Positions 7,516-14,963 are shown, numbered from the stretch's first letter. The stretch is 16,408 nucleotides of DNA from Victivallales bacterium (GCA_018648945.1 JABGQJ010000093.1:1-16408), one strand, 5' to 3'. A program made the numbers and translations. The notes: generated by a model not told the origin, from the sequence alone.

Positions 7516-8847
7516 CTACGGACGGTACGCCGAATACCCCTGCCAGTACTGCCACCACTGGTACTGGCTTTCCCAGCTGTCCGGTTGCGGAAGGAGGAGT
7601 CCCCAAACATCCTCGGCGGCATTCTCGCCAAGAATCACGTCCGCATGGCCATAGCCGGGGATCACGTGCACTTGCACGTCTTCATTGCCGGCTGCCTCGA
7701 TCAGCGTCGCGCCGTGGGTCTGTCCTCCCATCCCCAACTGGGCGTTGACCCAGACCACCTTCTCGTCGATACCCGCCCAATCCACGCTGTACAGTTTCTG
7801 GTCGGCAATCGCGGACGTGTAGTCGCGGGCCAGAGCCACGGGCGCATACCCCGATCCCATCACGCCAGCCACCGCCAACAGCCGGTTCACATCCACATGG
7901 GTCAGGCCGAAGACATCGTCAGCGGGATAAACGGCGGGTGCATAGTAACCAGCGGCATTGCCAAGCACCATGGGCCATTCCTGGGGCAACCCGGTGAGTG
8001 GAGAGATCACGCCCGGCAGCGCGGAGCTGTAGATGAGGGAGAAGTGCAGGAGGCCGGCGAAGGTGAAATTGCCCTCCAACCCATACTCGACGAATGGGCG
8101 GGGCACGCCCGAGTCGGCATCTGGGAACGCGGCGTTCGCCATCAGCAGCAAACGCAGATCAAACAGCGAAGTCTCGACGTAGTTCCCGGTCCCCAGCAAC
8201 GTATCGTAGGCATCGAGCGAGAGTTGTGCCTTGGCAATCATATCCGGCTGCGCATCGGGGTCGAAGGAAGGGACATCCAGCACCATCACCCGCTCGAAGT
8301 CGTTATCGGAGTAGCGTCCTGCATAGTCAAGCGCAACGATCGCGCCGAAGGAGTGCCCCAGCACGTCATAGGGCAGCCCCACCTGCTTCTGCACCCGCTT
8401 GATGATCGTCCGGACGTCGTCCCGGTGCTGCCTCATGCCCCAGTCTGCCATGACCGACATATCATCTTCCGAAGCCACATTGTCCTCGCGTGGCGTAATG
8501 CCAACCACCAGGTAACCGCGCGATGCAAGGTAGTAGGCCAAGCCCTTCTCCGCCGGCGTGAAGAAGCTGCCGCGGTAATTGAGACTGCTCGTGGTCAACA
8601 GATAGATCACGCGCCTGATCCCGGTTCTGCGCATTGCCAGAACGTTCACCGTGATGGGATGCTCGGATTTGCGGTCGTAGACGTCCGCTTCCACCCAACG
8701 CATCTCACCGTCCAGACACTTCTCCTGTACATCCACGAGAATCCCGCCCGACCGCAGCCCTTCAACCACCCGCGACACACGCGCTTCGCCACCGGCCCAG
8801 GCCACCCCGTTCAGCAAGCATACAGCAAGAAGAAGCAAGCGTCTCAT
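7516..8847 (-). CDS. Exported alpha/beta hydrolase of unknown substrate
   Basis: A 443-aa protein with a signal peptide at 1-18 (MRRLLLLAVCLLNGVAWA). GHSFGA at 164-169 is the nucleophile elbow with S166, and PGYGHAD at 397-403 supplies the likely catalytic H401. The acid residue is not obvious. An oxyanion region may be near YLLTTSSLNYRG (82-93). The protein exceeds a minimal alpha/beta hydrolase (about 280 aa). Extra sequence at about 200-350 is probably a lid or cap. The last 20 residues are very rich in Trp, Tyr and Gln. ATG 8847 has GGAG 8 nt upstream. It stands alone: 220 nt separate its stop from the next minus-strand gene. Esterase or lipase activity is the family default, not shown by the sequence. 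Confidence 0.75.
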   Translation of the reverse strand: MRRLLLLAVCLLNGVAWAGGEARVSRVVEGLRSGGILVDVQEKCLDGEMRWVEADVYDRKSEHPITVNVLAMRRTGIRRVIYLLTTSSLNYRGSFFTPAEKGLAYYLASRGYLVVGITPREDNVASEDDMSVMADWGMRQHRDDVRTIIKRVQKQVGLPYDVLGHSFGAIVALDYAGRYSDNDFERVMVLDVPSFDPDAQPDMIAKAQLSLDAYDTLLGTGNYVETSLFDLRLLLMANAAFPDADSGVPRPFVEYGLEGNFTFAGLLHFSLIYSSALPGVISPLTGLPQEWPMVLGNAAGYYAPAVYPADDVFGLTHVDVNRLLAVAGVMGSGYAPVALARDYTSAIADQKLYSVDWAGIDEKVVWVNAQLGMGGQTHGATLIEAAGNEDVQVHVIPGYGHADVILGENAAEDVWGLLLPQPDSWESQYQWWQYWQGYSAYRP

Positions 8848-8932
8848 TATCAGATCTCCGAGTTTGCATCACTCACGCCAACCGAACCGACCGCCACATC
8901 CGGCTACCACGGACCTCACACATTCCCCAGCT

Positions 8933-8961
8933 ACTTTACAGCCGACACTCGCCCTGTGCAA
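8933..8961 (-). promoter_or_regulatory. Candidate sigma-70 promoter of the alpha/beta hydrolase gene
   Basis: On the minus strand TTGCAC (-35, 3 of 6 consensus bases) is followed after 17 bp by TAAAGT (-10, 4 of 6). The predicted start lies about 78 nt upstream of the ATG at 8847. An 8-bp inverted repeat sits immediately upstream of the -35. Confidence 0.3.
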
Positions 8962-8964
8962 GAC

Positions 8965-8994
8965 CGTTCCTTCCTGCCGCCTAGGCAAGGAACG
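8965..8994. repeat. Inverted repeat with 8-bp perfect arms, possible operator
   Basis: Arms CGTTCCTT (8965-8972) and AAGGAACG (8987-8994) are perfectly complementary across 14 nt. An inner GCC/GGC pairing (8976-8978 with 8984-8986) extends the stem past a 3-nt bulge. There is no T-run, so it is not a typical terminator. It lies 3 bp upstream of the putative hydrolase -35 box, which fits a regulator-binding site. Confidence 0.45.
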
Positions 8995-9117
8995 AACGAT
9001 GAGGACGCGCGGCTGCCAAAGGGACCGCGGGAGATGGGAGAGAATCGGGACAACCAGATACAAGCCAGAGCATATCCAGGCGGTGCGGGACACGAAAACT
9101 ACATATTTATCTACAAC

Positions 9118-9161
9118 CATGTCATTTTCATGTCCACAAAAGAGAAACATGCGGAACATGC
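9118..9161. repeat. Cluster of four CATG-centred repeats, possible regulator sites
   Basis: CATGTC occurs at 9118-9123 and 9129-9134, exactly 11 bp apart. AACATGC occurs at 9146-9152 and 9155-9161, 9 bp apart. The four CATG cores lie within the AT-rich island and end 77 bp before the start codon at 9239. Spacing near one helical turn suggests stacked protein-binding sites, but chance is not excluded. Confidence 0.3.
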
Positions 9162-9178
9162 AGTACAGTAAATAGTCA

Positions 9179-9193
9179 GAAGACACAGTCTTC
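9179..9193. repeat. Inverted repeat GAAGAC-ACA-GTCTTC
   Basis: Perfect 6-bp arms at 9179-9184 and 9188-9193 with a 3-nt loop, 45 bases upstream of the metallolyase start codon. It could be a small hairpin in the 5' leader or an operator. Six-base arms can arise by chance. Confidence 0.35.
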
Positions 9194-9238
9194 GGCACGA
9201 TCCCCAGCGTCCCCCATCCCGTGCAGGATTCAGGCACC

Positions 9239-11080
9239 ATGAAGAACCACTTCCAACCCCTCGCCGCCGCCCCCCGGGCGTTCAGCCTGCAAGACGTGAA
9301 GGAGCCGAACCTCCTGCGCAATCAATTCCCCTACAGTGAAGTTCCGCGCATCGTCTTCGACGGCCACGTGATCACACCGGAACCGGCACCGGAGATTTGG
9401 ATCACCGACACCACCTTCCGGGATGGGCAACAGGCCCGTCCTCCCTACAAGCCCGAGCAGATCGTCCAGCTCTACAAGATGCTCCACCGGTTGGGCGGCC
9501 CGCAGGGCATCATCCGCCAGAGCGAGTTCTTCCTCTACAGCCAGCGCGACCGGAAAGCCGTCGAGGGCTGCCTGGAGTTGGGCTACGAGTTCCCCGAGGT
9601 CACCGGCTGGATTCGGGCCAACCCCAAGGACTTCGAACTGGTCAAGACCTTCGGTCTGCGCGAAACCGGCATCCTGACCAGCGTCTCGGACTACCACATC
9701 TTCCTGAAGCTCAAGAAGACTCGCGCCAAGATCATGGACAGCTACCTCGGGGTCGTCAAGGAAGCTCTTGCCGCCAACATCGTCCCCCGGTGCCACTTCG
9801 AAGACGTCACCCGTGCTGACATCTACGGCTTCTGCCTGCCCTTTGCGGAGGAACTCATGAAGCTCTCCGAAGAGAGCGGCATCCCCATCAAGATCCGCCT
9901 TTGCGACACCATGGGCTATGGCGTGACCTACCCCGGCGCCGCCGCGCCCCGCAGCGTGGCCAAGCTCGCCTATGCCTTCCATCACGAAGCAGGCGTCCCA
10001 GCCGCCCAGCTCGAATGGCACGGGCACAACGACTTCCACAAGGTCCATGTGAATGCCGTCACCGGCTGGCTCTACGGCATCTCCGCCCTCAATGCTTCCC
10101 TCCTTGGCTTCGGCGAGCGCACCGGCAATCCGCCCCTCGAGGGCGCCATCATGGAATACATCGGCCTGATGGGGCAGACGAACGGCATCGACACCTCCGT
10201 CATCACCGAGATCGCCGACTTCTTCCGGGACGACATCAAGGCCGATGTGCCGACCAACTACCCCTTCGTCGGCAGCGAGTTCAACACCACCCGCGCAGGC
10301 ATCCACGCCGACGGCGTCCTGAAGAACCAGGAGATCTACAACATCTTCGACACCGAGGCCCTGCTTGGTCGCCCCCTGAAGGTCACAGTCACCGACAAGT
10401 CTGGCATGGCCGGCATCGCCCACTGGCTCAATGAGTACGCCCGCGACCTGCTCGCCCGCGACCACCGCGAGCCGATCAGCAAACGCCACCCCGGCGTCCG
10501 GCGCATCTACGACTGGGTCATGGAGCAGTACGCCAAGGGCCGCACCACCGGCATCAGCCACGACGAGATGATCGCCCAGGCCCGGCATCAGCTGCCCTCG
10601 CTGTTTGAATCCGATTTTCAGAAGGTGAAGGAGGCAGCCCGACTCAAGGGCGAAATCCTGGCCAAGAGCGTCTCGGCCTCCCCCGATGTCCAGTCCCTGG
10701 AACCCGAGCGGATCAAGGATCTTCTGAAGAGCCTGGTGCGCGAGGAGCCTTCAGTGCAGCTCGTCGCCCTCACCAACACCGAGGGGCGGCAGATCAGCCA
10801 CGTGCACACCCAGCGCGGTGAGAAAGGGCTTTTCCGCCCCCTTTTCGATGAGACCTTCACCGACCACGAGTGGTTTCGCAACGTGCTGGAGACGGGGCAG
10901 CCCTACTACTCGGACCTGTTCTTCTCGAGGTTCACCAACCAGCTGATCATGACCTTCGCCGAACCCATCCGCAATGCCCAAGGCAGCATCGTCGCAGTCC
11001 TGGATATCGACTTCAAGTTCGACGCCCTCACCCAACTGGTCAACCGTCTCCCCGACGATGTGATCCACGCGGAACAATAG
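9239..11080 (+). CDS. DRE-TIM metallolyase (isopropylmalate/homocitrate synthase superfamily) fused to C-terminal Cache/PDC-like sensor domain
   Basis: A 613-aa cytoplasmic enzyme with no signal peptide or membrane segment. Residues about 52-330 form the HMGL-like TIM barrel: ITDTTFRDGQQARP at 55-68 with catalytic R61 and metal-binding D62, HGHND at 261-265 with metal histidines, and GERTGN at 292-297. NTTRAGIHADGVLKN at 349-363 and TVTDKSGMAGIA at 383-394 match the linker subdomains of isopropylmalate and homocitrate synthases, implying an acetyl-CoA plus 2-oxoacid condensation. Residues about 490-600 do not look like the leucine-binding LeuA dimer domain. They look like a Cache/PDC sensor: LVALTNTEGRQI, then DHEWFRNVLETGQPYYSDLF, then MTFAEPIRNAQGSIVAVLDID. 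The true reaction is unknown. ATG 9239 is preferred over GTG 9221 because no ribosome-binding site precedes the GTG, but its own site (AGG, 4 nt away) is weak. The pseudouridine synthase gene follows after 1 nt. Confidence 0.85.
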   Translation: MKNHFQPLAAAPRAFSLQDVKEPNLLRNQFPYSEVPRIVFDGHVITPEPAPEIWITDTTFRDGQQARPPYKPEQIVQLYKMLHRLGGPQGIIRQSEFFLYSQRDRKAVEGCLELGYEFPEVTGWIRANPKDFELVKTFGLRETGILTSVSDYHIFLKLKKTRAKIMDSYLGVVKEALAANIVPRCHFEDVTRADIYGFCLPFAEELMKLSEESGIPIKIRLCDTMGYGVTYPGAAAPRSVAKLAYAFHHEAGVPAAQLEWHGHNDFHKVHVNAVTGWLYGISALNASLLGFGERTGNPPLEGAIMEYIGLMGQTNGIDTSVITEIADFFRDDIKADVPTNYPFVGSEFNTTRAGIHADGVLKNQEIYNIFDTEALLGRPLKVTVTDKSGMAGIAHWLNEYARDLLARDHREPISKRHPGVRRIYDWVMEQYAKGRTTGISHDEMIAQARHQLPSLFESDFQKVKEAARLKGEILAKSVSASPDVQSLEPERIKDLLKSLVREEPSVQLVALTNTEGRQISHVHTQRGEKGLFRPLFDETFTDHEWFRNVLETGQPYYSDLFFSRFTNQLIMTFAEPIRNAQGSIVAVLDIDFKFDALTQLVNRLPDDVIHAEQ

Positions 11081-11081
11081 C

Positions 11082-11987
11082 ATGACCGAGGCCCCGTTCC
11101 TCGTCGAGTGCCATCCCGTTCCCCCGTCATCGGCAGGGGAGCGGCTCGACCTGTTCGCAGCCCGCGAGTTCGAGCACATCGCCTCCCGCAAAAGTGCCCA
11201 GAAGCTCGCCAAGCGCGAGCTGCTTCTGGTCAACGGGGAACCCGCCGCACCCAACCACCGGCTGCAACCGGGGGAGAGCGTGGGTCTGCGGCCGGACAAT
11301 CGCCCCGTGGAGCCCATCTACAACCTGCCCGTCGCTGTCATCTACGAGGACAGCTGGCTGGCAGTGGTGAACAAGCCCGCAGGCATCCCCGTCTCCGGCA
11401 ACTACGTCCGCACCCTCCAACGCGCCCTGCCCGCCAGCCTGACCCCGTCCTCCCTCCCCGATGCCCTGCCCTGCCCGCGCCCCGTGCACCGACTCGACTC
11501 TCCTACCCAGGGGCTTCTCCTCGTTGCCAAGAACGCCCGCGCCCAGGTCGCTCTTGGGCACCAGTTCGAGGAAAAGGCCATCCGCAAACGCTATCGCGCG
11601 ATCTGCCTGGGCCGCCTCGAAGGCGAAGGCATCCTCACCGATCCCATCGACGGACGTTCCGCCACCACCCGTTACCAAGCCGTCATCCACACGCCTTCCG
11701 TCACCACCGAATGGGTCACCACCGTCGATCTCTACCCCCAGACCGGGCGCACCCACCAGCTCCGCCGCCACCTGGCCGACCTTGGGCACCCTATCCTTGG
11801 CGACAAGCAATACACCGATGGCAAAGTCCTTCGCGGCAAAGGCCTATTCCTCGCCGCCCTCGCCCTCGCCTTCCATCACCCCGAAGACCACCGTCCCCTC
11901 CACGTCGAGCTTCCCGAGCCCGCGAAGTTCGCCAGCCTGCGCAACCGCGAACAACGCCGATGGAACGTGCTGAAGCCCGAGCAGTAG
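11082..11987 (+). CDS. RluA-family pseudouridine synthase
   Basis: A 301-aa RNA-modifying enzyme that isomerises uridine to pseudouridine in rRNA or tRNA. Residues about 18-72 form an S4-like RNA-binding domain. The catalytic domain starts near 84 (AVIYEDSWLAVVNKPAGIPV). It contains PVHRLDSPTQGLLLVAK at 135-150 with catalytic D139, PQTGRTHQLRRH at 219-230 and GHPILGDKQY at 235-244, all typical of RluA/RluC/RluD enzymes. Length is normal for the family. Which uridine is the target cannot be told. The ATG at 11082 is 1 nt after the stop of the metallolyase gene, with only a weak GCGGAA upstream, so translation is probably coupled. It converges on the DUF192 gene. Confidence 0.92.
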   Translation: MTEAPFLVECHPVPPSSAGERLDLFAAREFEHIASRKSAQKLAKRELLLVNGEPAAPNHRLQPGESVGLRPDNRPVEPIYNLPVAVIYEDSWLAVVNKPAGIPVSGNYVRTLQRALPASLTPSSLPDALPCPRPVHRLDSPTQGLLLVAKNARAQVALGHQFEEKAIRKRYRAICLGRLEGEGILTDPIDGRSATTRYQAVIHTPSVTTEWVTTVDLYPQTGRTHQLRRHLADLGHPILGDKQYTDGKVLRGKGLFLAALALAFHHPEDHRPLHVELPEPAKFASLRNREQRRWNVLKPEQ

Positions 11988-12001
11988 GCCGCCCAAGTCA
12001 G

Positions 12002-12027
12002 GCCCCGAGCCCACGCGATGGCGGGGC
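12002..12027. terminator. GC-rich hairpin between convergent genes, possible terminator
   Basis: Arms GCCCCG (12002-12007) and CGGGGC (12022-12027) pair perfectly, and an inner CC/GG pair extends the stem. It lies in the 66-bp gap between the stops of the RluA-family gene (11987, +) and the DUF192 gene (12054, -). No T-run follows on either strand, so this is a weak call based on position and pairing. Confidence 0.3.
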
Positions 12028-12053
12028 AAGACCGGACAGCCGCACGGGGGCAG

Positions 12054-12554
12054 CTACTCGCGTGGCTGGCCCTCGACAAGCCGATTGAGGACCGGCAGAT
12101 CGAAAATGATCCGATCCCCCTTCTTGAGCTCCACATCCTCCACGCTGCCAACCGACAGCTCGATGGCAAACTGGGCGGGGGCCTTGCTCTTGTAGTGGGG
12201 AAGACGTTCCTCATACTCGGCCTGCGTCTCGCTACGCTTCCGGAGCTTCTCGGCGGCCATGGTCTGGATATCCACCACCACGCCATTGGCGTCGAGATAG
12301 ACAATCTCCAGATCAATCAGGCAGCGACACATCCAGAACGAGAGCTCCCGCTCCAGGGGAAAAACGAAGAGCATCCCCGTGCCATCCTCAAGCCCCTCCC
12401 GATCCATCATTCCCTGCGCCCGAGTCTCAGGCGTATGCGCCACCTCGAGCTTGAAGAACCGGTTGCCGATCAGGACCTCCCGCACGGGAAGGCGTTCCCC
12501 CGCCTGGGCCAGCAGCGCGAGTAGGAGCAAGGCGCACCAAGTCAGCGTTCGCAT
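12054..12554 (-). CDS. Exported DUF192 family protein
   Basis: A 166-aa small protein of unknown function. Residues 1-18 form a signal peptide (MRTLTWCALLLLALLAQA). The DUF192 core follows: VAHTPETRAQGMMDRE at 38-52, GTGMLFVFPLERELSFWMCRCLIDLEI spanning 58-84, and VYLDANGVVVDI at 85-96. Family members are small exported or periplasmic beta-barrel-like proteins with no proven activity. A charged insertion at about 100-122 (AAEKLRKRSETQAEYEERLP) precedes the last conserved strands. ATG 12554 is chosen because it opens the signal peptide and has GGAGG 8 nt upstream. It overlaps the 3' end of the methyltransferase gene by 13 bases, so the two are cotranscribed. Confidence 0.85.
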   Translation of the reverse strand: MRTLTWCALLLLALLAQAGERLPVREVLIGNRFFKLEVAHTPETRAQGMMDREGLEDGTGMLFVFPLERELSFWMCRCLIDLEIVYLDANGVVVDIQTMAAEKLRKRSETQAEYEERLPHYKSKAPAQFAIELSVGSVEDVELKKGDRIIFDLPVLNRLVEGQPRE

Positions 12555-13093
12555 GTCTGTGCCTCCAGCCATTGATGCAGGGCTTCGTAAAGGACAACGG
12601 CCGCACAGTTGCCCACATTGATCGAGTTCTTCACCCCCAACGAAGGCAAGGCCACGAAACCGTCGCACAGAGCCAGCGCATCTGCGGATACCCCCAGTGC
12701 CTCGTTGCCCAACACCAATGCACAGGGGAATTCAAACACCACATCCCAGATGGACTGCGCACCCTCCACCGTCTCCACCGCATAGACCCGACGCCCGGTC
12801 TCCCGTAATCCCCGAACCGCTTCGACACCCGTAGCCGCGTGTTCGCAAGGCACGATCACGTCGCATCCCCGGGCCGTCTTCCCGAGCTTCGGATGCGGCG
12901 GCGTCGCAGTGTACCCGCAGGTCACGATCCGCTCGCCACGAACCGCCTCCACCACCCGGAAGACGTTGCCCACGTTGTGCGCGCTGCGCAGCCGGTCCAG
13001 CACCACTGTGACGGGCAAGGAGTCGCTGGCAAGCGGCGCCAGCCGGTCCCCTTGCAGAACCCGAATCGTGGTTTTGTCTGCCGGAACGTCCAT
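12542..13093 (-). CDS. SpoU/TrmH-family RNA 2'-O-methyltransferase
   Basis: A 183-aa SPOUT methyltransferase that methylates ribose 2'-OH in tRNA or rRNA using S-adenosylmethionine. Motif 1 is LDRLRSAHNVGNVFRVVEA at 32-50, with N40 and R46 at the catalytic positions. Motif 2 is CALVLGNEALGV at 124-135. Motif 3 is LPSLGVKNSINVGNCAAVVLYEA at 149-171. These form the trefoil-knot cofactor site. There is no N-terminal substrate-binding domain, so it resembles TrmH/TrmL-sized enzymes; the exact RNA target is unknown. The start ATG (13093) is 5 nt after the rpoN stop and has no clear ribosome-binding site, suggesting coupling to rpoN. Its 3' end overlaps the DUF192 gene. Confidence 0.88.
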   Translation of the reverse strand: MDVPADKTTIRVLQGDRLAPLASDSLPVTVVLDRLRSAHNVGNVFRVVEAVRGERIVTCGYTATPPHPKLGKTARGCDVIVPCEHAATGVEAVRGLRETGRRVYAVETVEGAQSIWDVVFEFPCALVLGNEALGVSADALALCDGFVALPSLGVKNSINVGNCAAVVLYEALHQWLEAQTCER

Positions 13094-13098
13094 GGTCG

Positions 13099-14559
13099 TT
13101 AGTAACTGCGCCGCAGATGAGACGGCGCGATCCCCAGTTCCTCGCGGTACTTGGCAACCGTCCGCCGGGCCACTTTGAACCCCTGCTCCTTGAGCAAATT
13201 CGCCAGCTTCTGGTCCGAGAGTGGTTTCTTGGCGGCTTCCCCATCGATCATGCTCTGGATCTTGCTCTTGATCCCCACCGCGGAGACCTCTTCGCCGCCG
13301 TCGCCCTGGTACCCGGCGGAGAAGAACTGCCGGAAGGTGACCAAGCCGTGCGGGGTCTGCATGTACTTCCCCGCAATCGCCCGGCTGACCGTGGTCTCAT
13401 GCACCCCCACATCCTCGGCCACCTCGGCCATCACCATCGGCCGAAGGTACTTGGCACCCCCAGTGAAGAAATCCCGCTGATGCTCCAGAATGCTCTCCGC
13501 GATCCGCACGATCGTGGATTCCCGTTGATCGATCGCCCGCAGCAAGAGCTTGCTGCCCATCACCTTCTCTCGAATGTACTTCTTTACGTCGCTCGGTGTA
13601 TCCGGTTCTTCGAGCAGCTTCAGATAGTGGGGTGAGATCCGCAACCGAGGCCGGTACTCGCGATTGCCGCGCACGACCAGTTCGCCCGCCTCGTTCCACT
13701 CCACGAACACTTCCGGGCAGACATAGTCCGTCGGCACACTGGCCAGGCGACTACCAGGGAAGGGGTCAAGATCGCGGACCTTTCCCAGCAACTCGTACAC
13801 CTCCCCGCTGCGAATCCCCAGATCCTTGGCCACTTTGGGAATCTGGTTCCGCCCCACCTCCTCCAAAAACTCGTCCACCAGACGCCAGACCAGCGTCCCC
13901 ACCTGGTCCTGCCGACGCAACTGCAGCAGGAGACACTCCCGCAGATCCCGCGCCCCGATCCCAGCTGGCTCGAAGCCCTGCACGATCTCGATCCCGCGTT
14001 CGATCTCCGCCAGTTCGGCATCCGCCGTGATGGCCAGATCCGAGGGATGGCTGCACAGGTACCCGCGTTCGTCGATGCTGCCCACCACCTGCGCACAGAT
14101 CTCCAGCATTTTCCCGTCCAGTCCAGGCACCTCCCGCAACTGCTCCTGCAACTCCTCCTGCAGCGTCCTCTCGACCGTGAGCGAATCGAAGAAATGCTGG
14201 CGGCGCTCCACATCATCGGAACTGTAGGAGTCGGTGGCCGCACGGGGCGTGGCATGGTCGCGCCAGTCCTCCTGCATCGCGATCAACGTCGCCAAGGCCT
14301 CATCCTTCTCGGCGGCCGTGGCCGCATCCTCGCGGGCTGCCTCGCCCTGCTCGCCCTCGACCGGGTTCCCCGCCAAGCTCTGCCCCGCGCTCTCCAGCAG
14401 TTCGAGGGTGGGATTCTCGACCAGCTCCGCGGTGATGCGCTGCTCAAGTTCCGGAATCGTCGCCAGCAGGATCTCGAGCGCCTGGATCTGGTGCGGTGCC
14501 ATCACCTGCTCCTGACGGAGCGCTTGCACCAGGGTCTGGGTTAGCTGGAAACCGGCCAT
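13099..14559 (-). CDS. rpoN: RNA polymerase sigma-54 factor
   Basis: A 486-aa sigma-54 that directs RNA polymerase to -24/-12 promoters, which need an AAA+ activator. The N-terminal activator-interacting region is at 1-55 (LTQTLVQALRQEQVMAPHQIQ, glutamine- and leucine-rich). An acidic, alanine-rich linker follows at about 58-100, then the core-binding domain at about 115-310. The helix-turn-helix region contains RPMVMAEVAEDVGVHETTVSRAI. The RpoN box is ARRTVAKYRE at 464-473, a perfect match. Length is normal. ATG 14559 is chosen because the conserved N-terminus starts there with AGGAG close upstream; the longer open frame is not sigma-54-like. The 139-bp gap to the Trm112-like gene shows no clear promoter, so rpoN may be read from that gene's promoter or its own undetected one. 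Confidence 0.96.
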   Translation of the reverse strand: MAGFQLTQTLVQALRQEQVMAPHQIQALEILLATIPELEQRITAELVENPTLELLESAGQSLAGNPVEGEQGEAAREDAATAAEKDEALATLIAMQEDWRDHATPRAATDSYSSDDVERRQHFFDSLTVERTLQEELQEQLREVPGLDGKMLEICAQVVGSIDERGYLCSHPSDLAITADAELAEIERGIEIVQGFEPAGIGARDLRECLLLQLRRQDQVGTLVWRLVDEFLEEVGRNQIPKVAKDLGIRSGEVYELLGKVRDLDPFPGSRLASVPTDYVCPEVFVEWNEAGELVVRGNREYRPRLRISPHYLKLLEEPDTPSDVKKYIREKVMGSKLLLRAIDQRESTIVRIAESILEHQRDFFTGGAKYLRPMVMAEVAEDVGVHETTVSRAIAGKYMQTPHGLVTFRQFFSAGYQGDGGEEVSAVGIKSKIQSMIDGEAAKKPLSDQKLANLLKEQGFKVARRTVAKYREELGIAPSHLRRSY

Positions 14560-14698
14560 GAAACTCCTAGACCAAATGAGTGGGCTGATGTACCGAAACA
14601 ACCCTATGGAATGTAATGCCGAAGCGAGTTCCCGCCAGACACGAGCGTCCCGCACGTGCGCGGAGTTTGAGAAAATGTGAGACCGGGAACCGAACGCG

Positions 14699-14893
14699 TC
14701 AGACGTCGGCAGCGTCCCCGCCATCGGCGGGCAGGGCCTCGTCCACCAGCATCACTGGAATGCCGTCCCGCACCGGGTAGCGACGGCCACACACAGCACA
14801 GACCAATTCAGTCTCGTCTTCGTTCGGAGACACCGGCGGACGATCGTCGCAAGCCGGACAGGCGAGCATGTCGAGAAGGTCTTTGCTGAGCAT
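14699..14893 (-). CDS. Trm112-like small zinc-binding protein (YcaR/UPF0434 type)
   Basis: A 64-aa protein. CPAC at 12-15 and CAVC at 32-35 supply four cysteines for one zinc, and the closing GRRYPVRDGIPVMLVDEA at 36-53 is the family signature. In eukaryotes and archaea Trm112 activates methyltransferases for RNA and release factors. Bacterial homologues are similar in fold but less well understood. ATG 14893 is the family-consistent start, with GGAG 9 nt upstream; the longer upstream reading is not conserved-looking. It is the first gene of the minus-strand cluster, with rpoN 139 bp downstream. A methyltransferase is encoded two genes downstream, but SpoU enzymes are not known Trm112 partners. 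Confidence 0.9.
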   Translation of the reverse strand: MLSKDLLDMLACPACDDRPPVSPNEDETELVCAVCGRRYPVRDGIPVMLVDEALPADGGDAADV

Positions 14894-14927
14894 TGAGCGG
14901 GACTCCGTTGGATTGGCTTCCGCTTCC

Positions 14928-14955
14928 ACCATACCGTCTGCCTCCGGCGGGTCAA
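14928..14955 (-). promoter_or_regulatory. Sigma-70 promoter of the Trm112-like gene cluster
   Basis: On the minus strand TTGACC (-35, 5 of 6) is followed after 16 bp by TATGGT (-10, 4 of 6). The predicted start is near 14921, giving a leader of about 28 nt before the ATG at 14893. It is one half of a divergent promoter pair. Confidence 0.55.
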
Positions 14956-14963
14956 CTCTCCCT

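Larger units (their letters stand above)
8848..9238. other. Divergent noncoding region with an AT-rich island
   Basis: This 391-bp spacer separates the alpha/beta hydrolase (-) from the metallolyase gene (+). No open frame in it looks coding. Bases about 9090-9180 are clearly richer in A and T than the surrounding DNA, as expected of a promoter region. It contains the repeats and the minus-strand promoter listed separately. I found no convincing sigma-70 or sigma-54 promoter for the + strand gene; a TACAGT at 9164-9169 could be a -10 but has no matching -35. Confidence 0.6.

Noticed and set aside
9230..10588. Long open frame (452 codons) on the - strand opposite the metallolyase gene
   Set aside because: The + strand carries the DRE-TIM motifs in order. 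The antisense product is Val/Gly/Asp-rich and motif-free, typical of a mirror frame.
14651..14660. Perfect 10-bp palindrome CGCACGTGCG between the Trm112-like gene and rpoN
   Set aside because: Short, GC-rich and without a T-run; it could be a chance palindrome, and I could not tie it to a promoter or terminator.
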